Below are positions 1 to 55,735 of a stretch of 64,000 nucleotides of DNA, piece by piece. The position numbers were made by a program, and so were the translations under genes. The notes beneath the pieces were generated by a model that had not been told where the DNA came from, ran no database searches, and saw nothing but the letters and a program-made list of their open reading frames with translations. The stretch comes from Apostichopus japonicus. Taxonomy: Eukaryota; Echinodermata; Holothuroidea; Aspidochirotida; Stichopodidae. Position 1 is the stretch's first letter; every line of letters starts with the position of its first letter. The DNA lies in contig NC_092574.1 of assembly GCF_037975245.1 (NCBI RefSeq), forward strand, positions 4,640,713 through 4,704,712, given 5' to 3'.

Positions 1-632
1 ACACAAAAAACTTATAGCCTAGGCTTACATGTATAATACTTGTCAACATTGGAAAGTCTATACATTTGGTAAATATAATCAACAAACTAAATCATATTTT
101 GTACCCTTTTAAGCATAACCATGTCATTAGGCATACATGTATGTTTCTAGCCTATTACTGATAAACCTGTTGCTTTGTGAAATGCTAATTATTTCAATGC
201 ATGTTCATTTGCCATGTATTAAATTTGACCATAGTCTTTGCTAAGTCTTCCTGATTCAATACAGAGTGATGATGGTTTTCTGTAGTTTGTAGAGGATATC
301 AAACCGTTGAGTGCAGAATATCATCCTTTCATTCTGGCACACTGAATCGGTTGGTTCCATCTCGATAAATGTACTTGATGGTCACATGAGTTGGAGTTAT
401 ATTGAATGAATTAAATTGGTTGCATCACTCTCTCCAATGTATAATCCTCATCTTATTTAGCTGTCACATACCCTCCCACTTGATAATTTGCAGCGATCAT
501 GTCTTCAGCTGATTCTGCAGATCCTGGTGAAGATGTGGATCTCTCTGATGTCACTTCTGTTCCTTGTTTGTTCCTTTTGTAGTGCTGCCTCAGAATTTTG
601 TTTCAGATTTTTTGTGTTAGGGACAAACACAC
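1..632. other. Intergenic or upstream intron sequence
   Basis: No convincing gene is visible here. A short stretch near 493-525 has an acceptor-like TTTGCAG followed by ATG and a few acidic codons, but it runs into a stop and links to nothing nearby. I leave it unassigned. Confidence 0.4.
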
Positions 633-2130
633 TTTTTGGTTTCGATGATAATCGTAACCTTTGCAATCATGCGTGTGTGTATGGGTGTGTATGCGTGTGT
701 GTGTGCGTTTGTGACGCCCAGCTTGTAAACACGATATCTCAAGAAGGAAAGCTTGGACAGTTCTCATATTTGGTACATAGGAGTACCTTATTGAGTACAA
801 GAAGCCTATTGTTTTTAATGTAGATCAGAGGTCATTTAAGGTCACCAGGGGTCAAATAGTGAAAAGCTTGTAAACATGATATCTCAAGAAGCAAAGCTTG
901 GATTGATTTCATATTTGGTATGTAGGTTGACCACATTAAGTACAAAAGCCTATCGTTTTTGGTGGATGTCGAAGGTCATTTAGGGTCACCAGGGGTCAAC
1001 TTGTAAAAACCTTTTCATAATATACGGTATCTCCCATCGTCCAGCCTATGAGTAGATGACATGGGCGATTCGCCTCATAAGAATAGGAGAGCCTATTGAC
1101 AATTGAAAATGATCTTACGGGCATCCGTAGATTTGAATCTGAACTCGCGACAATATCCCCATTGACTTAAGTGTGTCGCTAGAAGTCCTGAATTGCTATG
1201 TACATAGCTACATACATGTGTGTGTGTGTAACTGTGTCTTCCAAGGCTTGCTTGCAGACCATAGATATATAAAAGTGCTAGAGCTACTGCAACACTTGTC
1301 ACTCATCCGTATGGATATTTTGCTAAAGAGTTGATGTGATTTCGATGGAATAGTGCATTTTAATGGCGAAGCGTGCCTTCTCTAGAAAATATTTGTAGAT
1401 CATTGGTAGTTCTGGTTGGATGTAAGTTGCACAGGTACCACGAATTTCAAAACATTTCTTGGCCAGCTGCCAAGGAGAAACTAGGTCAAGCACCTGTGAA
1501 CTTGAGATTTGTTTTCACTTCATGGAGTTGGCTGTAATGTTGGCCTAGTTTTTCTCAATAACTTGTGAAACTACCATTGACAGGTTCCAACAAGGTTGAT
1601 ATTTTGGGACTAGTTGTGAATGGGGTAAGGGATTGTTTCAAAACATAACAGTCATGTGATCCAATGTCAACAAAGGTCAATCAGGGGTCAAAAACTAGTA
1701 TTTTTGCAATAACTTGAGAACCAAATGTCCATCAAGGTTGGGAGTTACGCTATTGTAATACAATAGTCGACCTGCATTTGGGTGACCTTTGACCTCAGGT
1801 TGACCTCCAGTGACCTGTGTTAGCTTCTTTCAAGTTGATTCTTTGAAGTTTCATGGGCATATTCCAATCTAAATTGTCCATAAGTGGACTCCTCTGCAAC
1901 CTTAATGTGTGAAGTTATTAGAGGTTTGGTTTGTAATACTTGGTGTGCGGATTCATAACATTGAGTACAAGAACCCTACTGTTTTTGATGGAGGTGTGTA
2001 TAACCACGTACAGACTGACCTGTGTTAGCATGCCATAGTGTTATTGTAACAGCTAGTTCTGGTTATATACTAACAAGCAGAAGTCTAGTGCATTGAAGTC
2101 ATCGAAACCTCAATGCATTTTGCATTCTGG
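633..2130 (+). mobile_element. Composite repeat element with inverted ends (copy 1)
   Basis: The left end carries GGTTTCGATGA (638-648) and the right end its reverse complement TCATCGAAACC (2099-2109). After a GT-rich stretch and a GTGACGCCCAGC segment come about two units of a roughly 150-bp repeat (TTGTAAACACGATATCTCAAG ... GGTCACCAGGGGTCAAA). Then follow diverged GGTCA-rich sequence and a right-end module containing GTACAGACTGACCTGTG. The same left and right modules recur at 17.27-18.3 kb, and the right module again at 63.5-63.7 kb, so this is a dispersed family, probably a non-autonomous DNA transposon with an internal minisatellite. No coding capacity is seen. Confidence 0.6.
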
Positions 2131-3314
2131 TTATTATTTACTTTTATTTACATTGTACTTATATATTCCATAGCATATTCCATTTAATAATTCATCTTGC
2201 CATTTTGTACTTGCATTGGAAACAAGTATTAAAGTGGGAATTTTTCCCAAGTTTACCCTATCTCGTCATAAGACAATTAAAGTTTGTTCCATAAGTCAAG
2301 TATCATTCTTTTAATTGTATCAAGATCACAATTTTCACTTCAAAATCAGGATTATTGATCAGCCCCAGAAATAATTCCTATTCCTAGACCATCAGCCATT
2401 GTTTTGGCAATGTCAAGTTTGGTTCACTAAACCTAGCCAGGTACTATAAGATACTGCATACTGCACCATGTTGTGATGCTGGATCTTCAGATTTTACTGC
2501 TTGTTGTGACAAGCCATTTGCAGAACAGGTTGAGGAGGCGATACAAGTGCATTCGTGGTGTTGACAGACACTATCCTATCATATACAGTAATAGTTGAAG
2601 CTATTAGTGCAAAATTGTATAAATGCCAGCAATGAAATGTATCACATTCTATCCGCCTGCTGTTGGAGGAGCGATGGAAGGGAGGGTCAAAAGAAGCACA
2701 AGGGTGGTCTGATAAAACATGTGTGGAAGAAAATACACATGTCTTAATTAATACACATCATTAATTAATAACAACAGAAATAATATTTAGGTGTGGCAGG
2801 ACGTTTGCCTGTTAAAAAATTGTACACAATTTTTAAAGGTTATCATTTTTTCCTGGGTTTCTTGCCTCTTTTAGATGGAATATAATTACTTAAATGTCTT
2901 AAGGCATTGAACCCCATATCCGGCCTCCTCCATCTTGCCAATGAGCATTTACATAGATTCATGGTCTTAAATCAAGTTTACTCATGACAACCTTTATTTT
3001 CGAGGGTTATTCGTTGCATTTCATGACACCCTGGAATGACTGCTGTTTGGGAACTGGAAGAATGTGCTTTGGTTTAATGGTCATCAGTGGCCTACAACAA
3101 GCTGGAATGATTTAAATTGTCAATCTTGTTTAAAACTGTTCTCATGAGACTGCCACTCTCCCAAGCATCGTTCCTCACTGAAACACTTTGAAAGCTCAAA
3201 TAAAACATTTAAAATCCTTGCAAAAATAAAATTGTGTTTTCAATTCGTAATATTTACTTTGTCAACAAGTTTGATGCATATACTGTATTCTTTCCTTTTA
3301 TGATTCATCCCAAG
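2131..3314. other. Upstream region of the N4BP2-like gene
   Basis: AT-rich single-copy-looking sequence with no gene. The pyrimidine-rich run ending in CATCCCAAG just before the start codon looks like a splice acceptor, so a non-coding 5' exon probably lies somewhere upstream. I cannot place it. Confidence 0.35.
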
Positions 3315-3315
3315 T

Positions 3316-32288
<28,973 letters not shown>

Positions 32289-32299
32289 ACCAGGTAAAT

Positions 32300-32880
32300 G
32301 TATATGACTCCATAGAAGAGCTATGTGACTCCATACGACAGCTATGTGACTCCATACGACAGCTATGCAACTCCACAGAACAGCTATGTGTCTCCATAGA
32401 ACAGCTATGTGACACCATAGGACAGCTATGTGACTCCATAGGACAGTTACGTGACACAATAGAACAGCTATGTGTCTCCATAGAACAGCTATGTGACACC
32501 ATAGAACAGCTATGCGACACCATAGAACAGCTATGCGACTCAATAGAACAGCTATGTTACTCCATAGAACAGCTATGTGTGACTCTATAGAACAGCTATT
32601 CAACTCCATAGAACAGCTATGCCACACCATAGAACAGCTATGCGACTCAATAGAACAGCTTTGTGACTCCATAGAATAGATGTTACTCCATAGAATAGCT
32701 GTAGACTCCATGGAACAGCTATGTGACTCTAAAGAACAGCTATACAACTCCATAGTACAGCTATGTGACTCCATAGAACAGCTATGTGACTCCATAGAAC
32801 AGCTATGTGACACCATAGAGCAGCTATGTTACACCATAGAACAGCTATGTGACACCATAGAGCAGCTATGTGACTTATAT
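32300..32880. repeat. 21-bp minisatellite, about 27 copies
   Basis: The unit GAACAGCTATGTGACTCCAT plus one base is repeated head to tail with point changes. Because 21 is a multiple of three, several frames on both strands are open for long distances (about 199 codons on the minus strand). If exon 14 is right this array is in the 3' UTR. Confidence 0.9.
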
Positions 32881-33426
32881 TCCAGAATGGAAGACTTCTT
32901 TGTGTGATATTAATTAATTTATATTGTACAATCCTTATCAGTGTCTTAAATGTGCCCACTAGTGAGTTTTCCTAATATATCTTCAATGGGTCAAGGGAGA
33001 TCATCTTTTTGTTCATACTCAAACAACTTTCCTTTATTTGCAATATATCAGTCCGGTAATGGAGTGAACATTTTGATAGCATGGAATCAACAAACCCTCT
33101 GGGCTTTCTTGTGAGATATAAAAACCAGAATAGGTGCCTGTGCATAGGTATTGTCAGGATTTCATTAAATTTACAGAATTGATAAGATCATTCAAGGTTT
33201 GAATTTAGTTTATGACCCCGCTGATAAATATGTATATTTCACTTTCTTTTATATGTTTGTTATACACAAGTTAAAAAGGACCCTTGTATGCTTGGGGGGT
33301 CTTAAGGGCCCAGGTGTACTTTCTTCAACAGTTTGTACAGTTGAGTCAATTCCTGGATATAAAGCTTAAGTTTATTTGCAAACTTCTTTGTATAGTATCC
33401 ATCTTTGTAGTATTGTAAAAATTTCA

Positions 33427-33432
33427 AATAAA
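33427..33432 (+). terminator. N4BP2: Polyadenylation signal AATAAA
   Basis: First good AATAAA in an A-rich context after the tentative stop codon. It would give a 3' UTR of about 1.15 kb. Confidence 0.35.
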
Positions 33433-36070
33433 ATGATCAACTCTAGCTGGTAGTGCTTTATATGAGCCTAAAATTGGACTGGTTTGCCTATTGGTAGTCC
33501 TGATCTTGCTTACATCAGTGTAGCCTGAAATTAACTTTACATCTCTCTTCGATCGCATCTCTTTCATATCTTTCTCCATCTTTTCTTTCTCTCGTATACT
33601 GAAGTACAATGTATTCACTAGCATGCATAGTTTAATGGTTCTATCCAGGATCATTTCAGGGGTGGCATATTAATACTACTGTGTTTTATTTTTTTTTATT
33701 TTTTTTAAATTTTTTATATTATAAACTTTTTAATTTTTTTTTATATTTGCATTTTTGATAAATTCAACAAAACAGTTCCATTTTAAGGGATTTTAATCAT
33801 ATGGTATCCAGTTCCAAATAATACCAACATGTTGTTTGTTGGGTAATTGTTTGTTTTTGTATTTGTATTGTCCAAATAAATATCTTCCAATCAGCTGTGA
33901 TGTAAATATAAACAATTCAGGGAACAGGTGCTCCCTGGGCAAATTAATTAGCAGTGTTAGTTGCTGATAATTAATACTTGTACATTTGTGGTATAATTTG
34001 ATCATTTATAGCAATTTGTGTATGTTTATAACGATGATGATGATGATTATGATATATATGCTCTTGAATACATTTTACTGTGAATATCATTACAGGTTCT
34101 TTATAGGAAAGTAACAGAATTTGAAAGACAATATGTAATTTTTTACTTGTTTTTAATTTTCTTATTCCTATGACATTGTGAATGTGTGGGTATGTTACAT
34201 CATGGCTTGTAGACAAGCTACAGTTCAAAACACTTTATATGGGACCATCCTACCTTATCTCCACCTTACAATCACACAAAACCCTTGAATTTCTCGGTTG
34301 AGGTCAAGGGTCACTTATGATCACCGACCAGGAGCCAAAAATCTGAAACTCTGTATTTTTGTATGAACTTCATACTCTGCAATTAGGTCTGGCTTACCTA
34401 TCGAGAACGACCCTTGTGGGTCCCTTGAACCTCTTGACCCTTGAAGGTCAACTGTTGCAAGAGGTCGTAGTCTAGAAGTTTTGCAAACACATTATAAATA
34501 AAACCTTTCTTGAACACAGAGGCATCCTGGCTCGGAACTTTTGAGCTTCAGCTTTCAAAGGGTCGTCTTCTTCTCGGTCGCGAAAGTAGTCTGAGGCACC
34601 GAATTCGCTGCTTGTTTCTAAGTCTAAGCACCAGTTTGATACCGAGCCCATAGCATTTTATGCTCCAGTCTGTCCCTGCTTAAACATTATGCTTAGTGTG
34701 TAGATCCTAACTAATAAATCATAGAATTTTGTTGTTTTCTTGTGGGGGCGGGGAGGGGTTTGAAGGGCAAAGAACAGTAGAAATCAAAGGCTAAACTCTT
34801 TTTCAATGTTTCAAGTTCATATGCCATCCCTGACTCTCCTAACGATTTGATAAATTTTTACCATAAAATGATAATCCTACTATAATATGAATTTAATCCA
34901 TGAAAACTGTCTGCTTAGTTAGTGAGTGGCGAGTAATGAGCTTTGTGTTTCAGTATGAGATTTTGCGCAAAGACATGGTATACAGGAAAGCATATAATTG
35001 GTCTGATCTGAATTGATATATTTGTTATGACATTGAGAATGATTTGCATATTTCAGAGCCTAATTAGTATTTCCTGAAAGTTTACACCATGTCAGAGAAA
35101 TATTTTATTGCTCTCACTCTCTTGGTGTACATTGATACTCTCACCATACTTAATTGGTACAAGTTAAAGATTGTTTATACCATGTTCAGTTGTTAAAGTT
35201 ATGGACCTCTAATCATCTGGACTACTCAGTCTAACACAGGCCATTTGGGTAAGTACCTCAGATTGGAAAGCTTTAGCCTTTTATGACATCAGATGACACG
35301 TTTACAAGGAATTACAAATTGGTCGAGGACAAACGGTATGGAATGGCATCGAACAGGTGCTCTACTTGTTCATATCAAGTTGAAAGAACACGTTTAGGTT
35401 GAGGTATTATAATTTATATAATAAACAAAAAGATGGATTCAACATTTAGGCCTTTACTGAGCAGCCGACGTCATTATCATTTCAGCCTTAAAGAAGCATT
35501 CCAGAGTGTTTTAAATCCGGAACTCTCGTTCTTTTGCCAGGACTACGACATGTCAAGACTAAAATTCTGCCTAAAGAATACTTAGATAATCAAAGAGCTT
35601 TGAAACAAGATTTTCAAGTTAGTAATGTACGAATTTTAGAAGACAGTCACTCAAAAAGTTCCAGTCGGTCTTATATATAGGACCTTTGAAATAGATACAG
35701 TGCTGAATGGAATTCAAAGCGAATAAATAGTACAGTATATGAGGAGAGAGTTGCTGAATCTTGTGTTGCTGTTTGTGTACTGAACAACGTCTGTGGTAAA
35801 ACAGGTTGAAACACTTCCTCTGTAAAGAACCCCGATTGCTACATTGAACATAAAGGTTACAGTTTGATGACTATCGATTTCGTAAATATTCAGGGTGCTG
35901 AATTTAACGGTAGTCAGTATATGCCCCAAATTATAGCAGGCAATAATTGCTAGAAGTTTTCAAAAAGGACTTTGCTGAAGGTCTTTACTCTCCAAATTGT
36001 TCTGAGACATTTTTAAGGAACAAACAAGATGTTTGAATGGCCCAGTGAGGTACATTTCCTCCAGGGCGAT
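33433..36070. other. Intergenic region
   Basis: T-rich tract at 33690-33760. One worn 150-bp repeat copy at about 34180-34500 (TTGAGGTCAAGGGTCACTTA). No gene seen elsewhere. Confidence 0.5.
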
Positions 36071-36074
36071 AACA

Positions 36075-38360
36075 AAAATAGTTTAAGAATTTTGACCAAA
36101 GGTGACCATATTTGAAAATCTGGCATATTTGGGGCCAATGCAACATACTTATCTTATTTTCAATCCCAATAAATCAAAAGAAATGCATGGTTTTTGAGAA
36201 CAATAACATTAAACATGAATGTCTCATTAAAATAGAGTTGGAAAACCTTGTAATCGATGATTCAACGGTTTAAGGTGTGTCTGAAACCAGGGGCGTATCC
36301 AGGGGGGCGCAACAGGCGCGCGCCCCCCCCTATTGGCCGTCACCAAAAAAAAAAAAAAGTTTAGCAAAAAAAAAAAAAAAAAAAAAAAATTGATGACGAC
36401 CTTTATGTGAGATGTCGGTGATAGCTCAACCCCCCCCCCCCCCTCCCGTATGCTTTAGTTTTTGTTTGCCAAAAAAAGGTTCTGGCGAAGTTCGGCGGCA
36501 TAATAGTTTTAGAAACATAGATGGTAATTGTGTTTGTATTATCACTATAAACACTAAATGACATGCCAGCCATACTAAATTGTGCATTTTGTGTCCATAT
36601 TTACTGGAAATGTTGCTTATTATTAAGGTCGAAAAATGGATCAAATATGGCCATGGGCGGCGATCCTGGGTGGAGGGGGGATATATCCCCCCATGAAAAT
36701 GGGTGGAGGGGATGTAATGCACCATATCCCCCCCCCCACCAAATGCCAGGGATAAGAATATTTTCATGCCTACATTTATGCATCTTCGTTAATGTACGGC
36801 TCTTTTTTAGCTTCATTTCTCGCCTACCATAAACGCAGTGCGATCTTTTCAAATAAAGCGTCTTTATAAAGCAAAAATAGTTGACTGTAGGCTTCATTAG
36901 CCCTATAACAACAAAATGTATTATTGCGCCCACGGTATTGATATAGTACATATATGCACCCTCATAGTATTCATATAGGCCCTATAGTAGGCCTACACTC
37001 GTACATGTTCCCTCGAACAGCTGAGAATCTCATGTAACCAGGGTAATGCTTAATACACGTTTCACCTGGATGCCCTAGCAATCGGTACATAGGAATGTAA
37101 CTATGTGTAATTGTGTATTGCATGTGTATAGGCCTATAATAGCCTGCATGAGGCCATTTTCTTCATCGAATAATATAACAGAGCTCTCGAACATTCTAAC
37201 GTTGCGCCTGAAACAAGATTGACAGGGGCAATTTTCCCAAAATAACACCCGAAATTAAAAAAAAAAGTATTTTGGATCCTGATTATGAGATATTTCGGAC
37301 ATGACATCCTTATTTTAAAGTTGGGTATATGCCGCTTGGAAACCTCGGGAAGTGCCGTTTCCGGCCATCTAGAGGGTTTGTTAATCCCAAAATTTTCTTG
37401 TACGCTTCGCGCCAACCTATGGTGGCGCTATGCTTAGATAGTCAACAAGGTCATATCTCCCCCCCCCCCCCACTGGGAAGTACGGATCGCCGCCCATGCA
37501 TATGACACCATTTTGCATTTCAGCCCTTCTTTGAAAGCAAAAATTGTACACCCCTCCCCTTAGACCCATCCCCCAGGACGGCGATCATTCATGCCTGGCG
37601 CCCCCCCCCCTATTGGAAAATCCTGGATACGCCCCTGGAAACTATATACCTTGGTGATCGCATTGATGACAAACTAACATTCATGAGTCATATTTCTAAC
37701 ATATTGCAAAGAGTTTACTACATTGTATCTCCATTAACATGTCTTGTCACGTTTTTCAAGTGAGAGGTGAGGAAACATATATTTGTTACATCGATGCTGC
37801 CTCATTTAGTATACGCTGTCCCTGTTTGGTACCATCTCTTATTAACTCGTGATAAGAATGAGAGCTTTATTAAAGTATTGTGCAAAGATTTTAAAGTTCG
37901 ATTGTAAGAGCATTACTAATAATGTTAACGGTGCAGCTAAATATGAATTTATCAGACTCACCAGGAACATTCATAAGGAGAGTAAACGCCCTCTTAATAG
38001 AGAACTGAAATCTTTTTGTCTACTAACTAACAAATAATATACGAAATCGTGCAATAAAACGAAAATATAGGATTCAAATTTTCAACGTTTCATTTGTATA
38101 TATATTTTTTTTTCTATTTTTTTTTTCAAAATGGCAATCAATTTAACTGATTTGATTTGATGTAATGTGTCTTTATTGACTTACAGTTTGAAACTGTTGA
38201 TGGTGTTACTACGGTAACCTATTAAATGCCCCCTTTTTCGCTTTTCTTATTAATGTTATTGTTATTTTTTATCGTTATGTATCATAACTTTTTATATTCT
38301 CCTACTTATACAATTGTATTTTATGCTATTTATACTGGAATAAAGGAATTAAAGTGAATA
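36075..38360 (+). mobile_element. Dead non-LTR retrotransposon, interrupted
   Basis: Two parts flank a DNA transposon. The left part (about 36100-36287), read with frameshifts, has NPNKSKEMHGF and ENLVIDDSTV. The right part (37638-38035) continues YLGDRIDDKLTFMSHISNIL and LPHLVYAVPVWYHLL, the C-terminal region of a reverse transcriptase. A 3' UTR follows, ending TGGAATAAAGGAATTAAAG near 38357. Several stops and shifts; no palm motifs remain. Confidence 0.7.
36288..37637. mobile_element. DNA transposon with CAGGGGCGTATCC ends
   Basis: Ends CAGGGGCGTATCCAGG (36288) and CCTGGATACGCCCCTG (37622-37637) are exact inverted repeats. GAAAC flanks both sides (36283-36287, 37638-37642) as a possible target duplication. 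Inside are long C/G and A runs. About 37337-37441 is a 100-bp core shared with two other elements in this window. hAT-like by end sequence; no transposase readable. Confidence 0.8.
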
Positions 38361-39116
38361 CCTTTCACGAAAAGAGTATTTCTGTCAGAAAGAGAGGAGC
38401 ACTTTGTGGACGGAACCTGAAGTTTCAGCTGTCGTCGGCCCAAGCAGAATTGCAGTAAGATAGGTAACATAGGATATCATAGTGGTATTGTAAGAACGAA
38501 GAATGCTTTTAGACAGTCGACATCTCAAACGGTGTTTTTATAGTATTATAGTGCTGCTATATGAATATCAGCGCTCGTCGTAATATAATTTGCAGTGATA
38601 TGGTGCAACCGTAGTATGATAATTTAGCGTGTATACGACTAAGTTTGTGAACCTAGGGGGCCTATATATCTAGCGATCTTTAATTAAGCTTCGAACTATT
38701 GCACTTTCACCTTGCAAGTTGTTCCCTTTATTAATTGGCATGAGTTTCGGGTATTTCTTTAAAGGGGTATTCCCTTGGTAGAAAAAAGGTAACACTTAAA
38801 CTTTTGCACAATGTAAGTTGGGAATCCCATCTCAATATTGTGATATCATTTCCTACTATATGACTATTTATAACTGAATTATTCTTGAAATGTCATGCAT
38901 TTGAAATGTTTCCATATTTGGCAATAATTCTCTGTATTTAGGAATGTTCTCAACAACTTATTGAATATATGCTATTTTGTTCTGATAATAAATGATTGAA
39001 ATATTGTAAAGAAAAGCAAAACAAGGTTTGAGCTCTGTTGTCGTGATCGTATGACTGTGCGGCTTTATCTTCTTGGGAATTTCCCTATTGTGCAACGCGA
39101 ACATAATGCTTAAGGT
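38361..39116. other. Upstream region of the TNF-receptor gene
   Basis: No gene or repeat recognised. Confidence 0.4.
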
Positions 39117-39130
39117 CGCGTTGCAATATT

Positions 39131-39138
39131 TATAAAAG
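39131..39138 (+). promoter_or_regulatory. TATA box of the TNF-receptor gene
   Basis: TATAAAAG lies 86 bp before the start codon, so transcription would start near 39160-39168 and give a short 5' UTR. Good consensus and right position. Confidence 0.6.
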
Positions 39139-39216
39139 AATCTCGTCATTGACAACTGAACATCACAACCGCTTAACACGTTACTCCGTGTGCAGTTAGT
39201 CAGTCTACAGAACACA

Positions 39217-53007
<13,791 letters not shown>

Positions 53008-53217
53008 TGTCTTAAACGTCCAATACGTCATATTGAAGATAATATAGAGACGGAATTAATGACTGTGTGTATATACGAAAAGTAATAACGACCTGAATGA
53101 TAACTCATGTGAGTATAAGCATAAACTTAGTTATTTTACAAATGTTATACAAAGTCAAATTCTGAAAGAGGAAGTCATTTTGAGCAAACTCTGACGGGGA
53201 TTTCTAAATGGAATAGA

Positions 53218-53310
53218 CTCCATGCTAGGTCCTAGTATGGTTGCTAGGTATGCTAGGGTATGGTATGCTAGGGTATGGTATGCTAGGGTATGGTATGCTA
53301 GGTCCTAGTA
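53218..53310. repeat. Short tandem repeat TATGCTAGGGTATGG
   Basis: About five copies of a 15-bp unit in the 3' UTR of form B. Confidence 0.8.
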
Positions 53311-53386
53311 TATCAAGTATGGTTAACAGCCCTTCCCGAGAGGGGGTCCCGTATATATAAAAACAAAGGATGACTCTTTATATATC

Positions 53387-53392
53387 AATAAA
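53387..53392 (+). terminator. Polyadenylation signal, form B
   Basis: AATAAA 380 bp after the stop. It is part of a 70-85-bp tandem repeat (AATAAAGTAGTAGCACTTTA) so the signal recurs at about 53469 and 53550. Confidence 0.5.
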
Positions 53393-53877
53393 GTAGTAGC
53401 ACTTTATCCCCATCTATTCACACTGAGGTACCCCCACCCACCCACACATAAACATACCTGACTATGCAAATAAAGTAGTAGCACTTTATCCCCCTCCATT
53501 CACACACATACCCCCCTACCCCACCCCCACACACACGCCTGATCATGTAAATAAAGTAGAATAGCACAATACCCCCATACACTCCTCCATTCCCACAATT
53601 ACCACCCTCCGACATAACAAAGGCTCAAAGCTGGCCATATCTGAGTAAACGAAGGCATACAGATTTAACATGAAGTTCCAAACATATTCGAAAGAAGAAA
53701 TTTAAGAAATATTTCGATGTAGATTCGAAACCGCAGCGTGCTTCGACTTGGGCACCTGTTCCCGAACTGACCGACCACGTATTAACTGAAATCAAAGAAA
53801 ACGGGTAAGTATATATTGTAAAGATGATCATTCATCTAATGTCGTTTGCATCTTTTGTATAATTGGTTCGTCGTATA

Positions 53878-54400
53878 CAAGGGCGGCGGAACCGGGGGGG
53901 CACAGGGGGCACGTGCCCCCCCACTTTTCCTCAGGATAAAAATGTGCCCTTTTTCTACATAAAAATTGAGGTGTCTTCACTTAGCAAGAGGCCAGGGAAC
54001 CAGAATGAACACTCGGGAAGGGCTGTTTCCAGCCATCTGAGGGGTTTGTAAAACCAAAAATTTTCTTGTACGCTCCGCGCCAACCGATGGTGGCGCTCCA
54101 CTTAGATAGTCGTGCATACAACTTTATTAGCAACTAGCATGATTTCACCTCATTTTGTCTCAAAAGAAAACTTGTTCCTTGTTTCCCAATTTGCACATTG
54201 GATATTGCAGTGCAGTATGCATATTTTCCTTCGGGGGGGGGGGGGGGCGTTGATGGAGTGATGTGTATACGCAAATAAGATAATACAATAAGAGTTATAA
54301 AGGGTACTAAATATAAGGCCGCATCAGTCCAATCGAATTTCTGCAAAGTGCCCTTTGATGTCGGTGCCCCCCCAGATTAAAAGTGCATCCGCCGCCCTTG
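53878..54400. mobile_element. hAT-type MITE with perfect 8-bp target duplication
   Basis: Ends CAAGGGCGGCGGA and inverted TCCGCCGCCCTTG match exactly over 13 bp. GTCGTATA flanks both sides (53870-53877, 54401-54408), the 8-bp duplication expected of hAT transposons. 523 bp, no transposase; G-runs inside. Holds the shared 100-bp core at about 54014-54112. Confidence 0.92.
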
Positions 54401-54408
54401 GTCGTATA

Positions 54409-55550
54409 TATATATATAGAAAGTGTTTTTCATAGTTCTTGCAACCAATGAGTTATAGAAAGGGGTGCAGAGGTGAACTAAGCTTGGGTATAGTAGTTTA
54501 AGTTGACTGATTTTCGCCTTGACAATATTTATTTTCATTGTATATATTTTACAATAAGTTTGCATCAGTTCTGTTTGAGAGACGATTGAAACGGGATTAA
54601 ACTAAAAATTGAACTAAAACCGTTAATGAACGGAGACAATCATACACAACGCTTACCACTTTAAGCTCTGGTTGACGTATGGCACATGCCCACTTATATT
54701 ATATCCACAAATATTTCTACCCTCAACAAGAATTGAAAAGAAAAAGCGATTGAATTGTCAGATTGACTTCCAAACATTGTTGAGTTTGTTTTCTAATTTA
54801 TTAACAGAGAAATACCGCATGTTATACATCCCCACCCCCCCCCCCCTCCCCCAGAACATGTTACATGCCACATTGATCAATTTTTCAGAGACCGGGGTCA
54901 CAGCATTTCCAAATAACATTAATATTCTTCTTGTCTATGTTTATTGTCAATTATTTATTGTTCTTTGTGATAATTATTTATTTTATTTATTTCAACTTTC
55001 AAGGGTAAAACTATATTACATATTTGGTTTATATCGAAGGTTTATGTTGTATATTTTGTATTTGTGCAAACCTTTCATTAAAGTTTGTGAAGCCTTCTTC
55101 TTAAGACGTATTGATAAAGTTATCGCTTTTTATACTTCTATACGCATATAGCACAAGACGATATGGACATAGCAGACTGTTCTAAAATCAGTTATTGTAT
55201 TGTATTTATAACGGCATGGCTGTCATATGACGTCATTACATAGTTTCTGCCGCGTGATTCTCAACAGAAACTGCTCATCGCGAGTGAAGGTGTTACCTTC
55301 TACTCATGTAAAGGTTGAAACAAAAATAGAATAACTTATGAAATATGATCGAATAGTTTCAAACGATCGTTGTATACTGTGTGCGTTCAAATAATAGAAA
55401 ACTTCGAAGAATTATGGCAGTATGCATTCATATTTTTATTAACATTTTGTAATAAAGTTGTTATGTTTGAATACAAATGTATATGAATATATGGAGTTAA
55501 ACCTGAAATATTCTCATTTTTAATTTCGAGCTTATATATGTCCCTCGTTA
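54409..55550. other. Spacer
   Basis: AT-rich; no gene. A 159-codon open frame at 54672-55151 is low-complexity Tyr/Leu/Phe-rich AT sequence with no domain and I do not call it. Confidence 0.45.
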
Positions 55551-55553
55551 CAG

Positions 55554-55735
55554 TGGCGTGCACATAAATTTCAAAGGTGGCGGGTTGGGGCCATCCACAT
55601 TAAAAATCTCCCCCCCCCCCCGACTGATTGAGGTAGTGAGGCCAATCTTTGGTGGAAGGGACATGGGCGAAAGAGGGATTTTATATAAAGGAAGTGGATA
55701 GTACTGAGGTCGTTTTAGCCGACTCCAGTGCAAGG
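55554..55735. mobile_element. Possible fragment of a CAGTG-ended element
   Basis: CAGTGGCGTGCACATAAA at 55552-55569 resembles the right end of the 39.7-kb element, followed by a poly-C run. The other end is not clear. Confidence 0.3.

Noticed and set aside
488-823. 111-codon frame near the window start
   Set aside because: No ATG at its start, Cys/Val-rich part comes from a GT repeat, and the rest is the 150-bp repeat.
54672-55151. 159-codon frame as a gene
   Set aside because: AT-rich Tyr/Phe/Leu sequence with a poly-C run inside and no domain.
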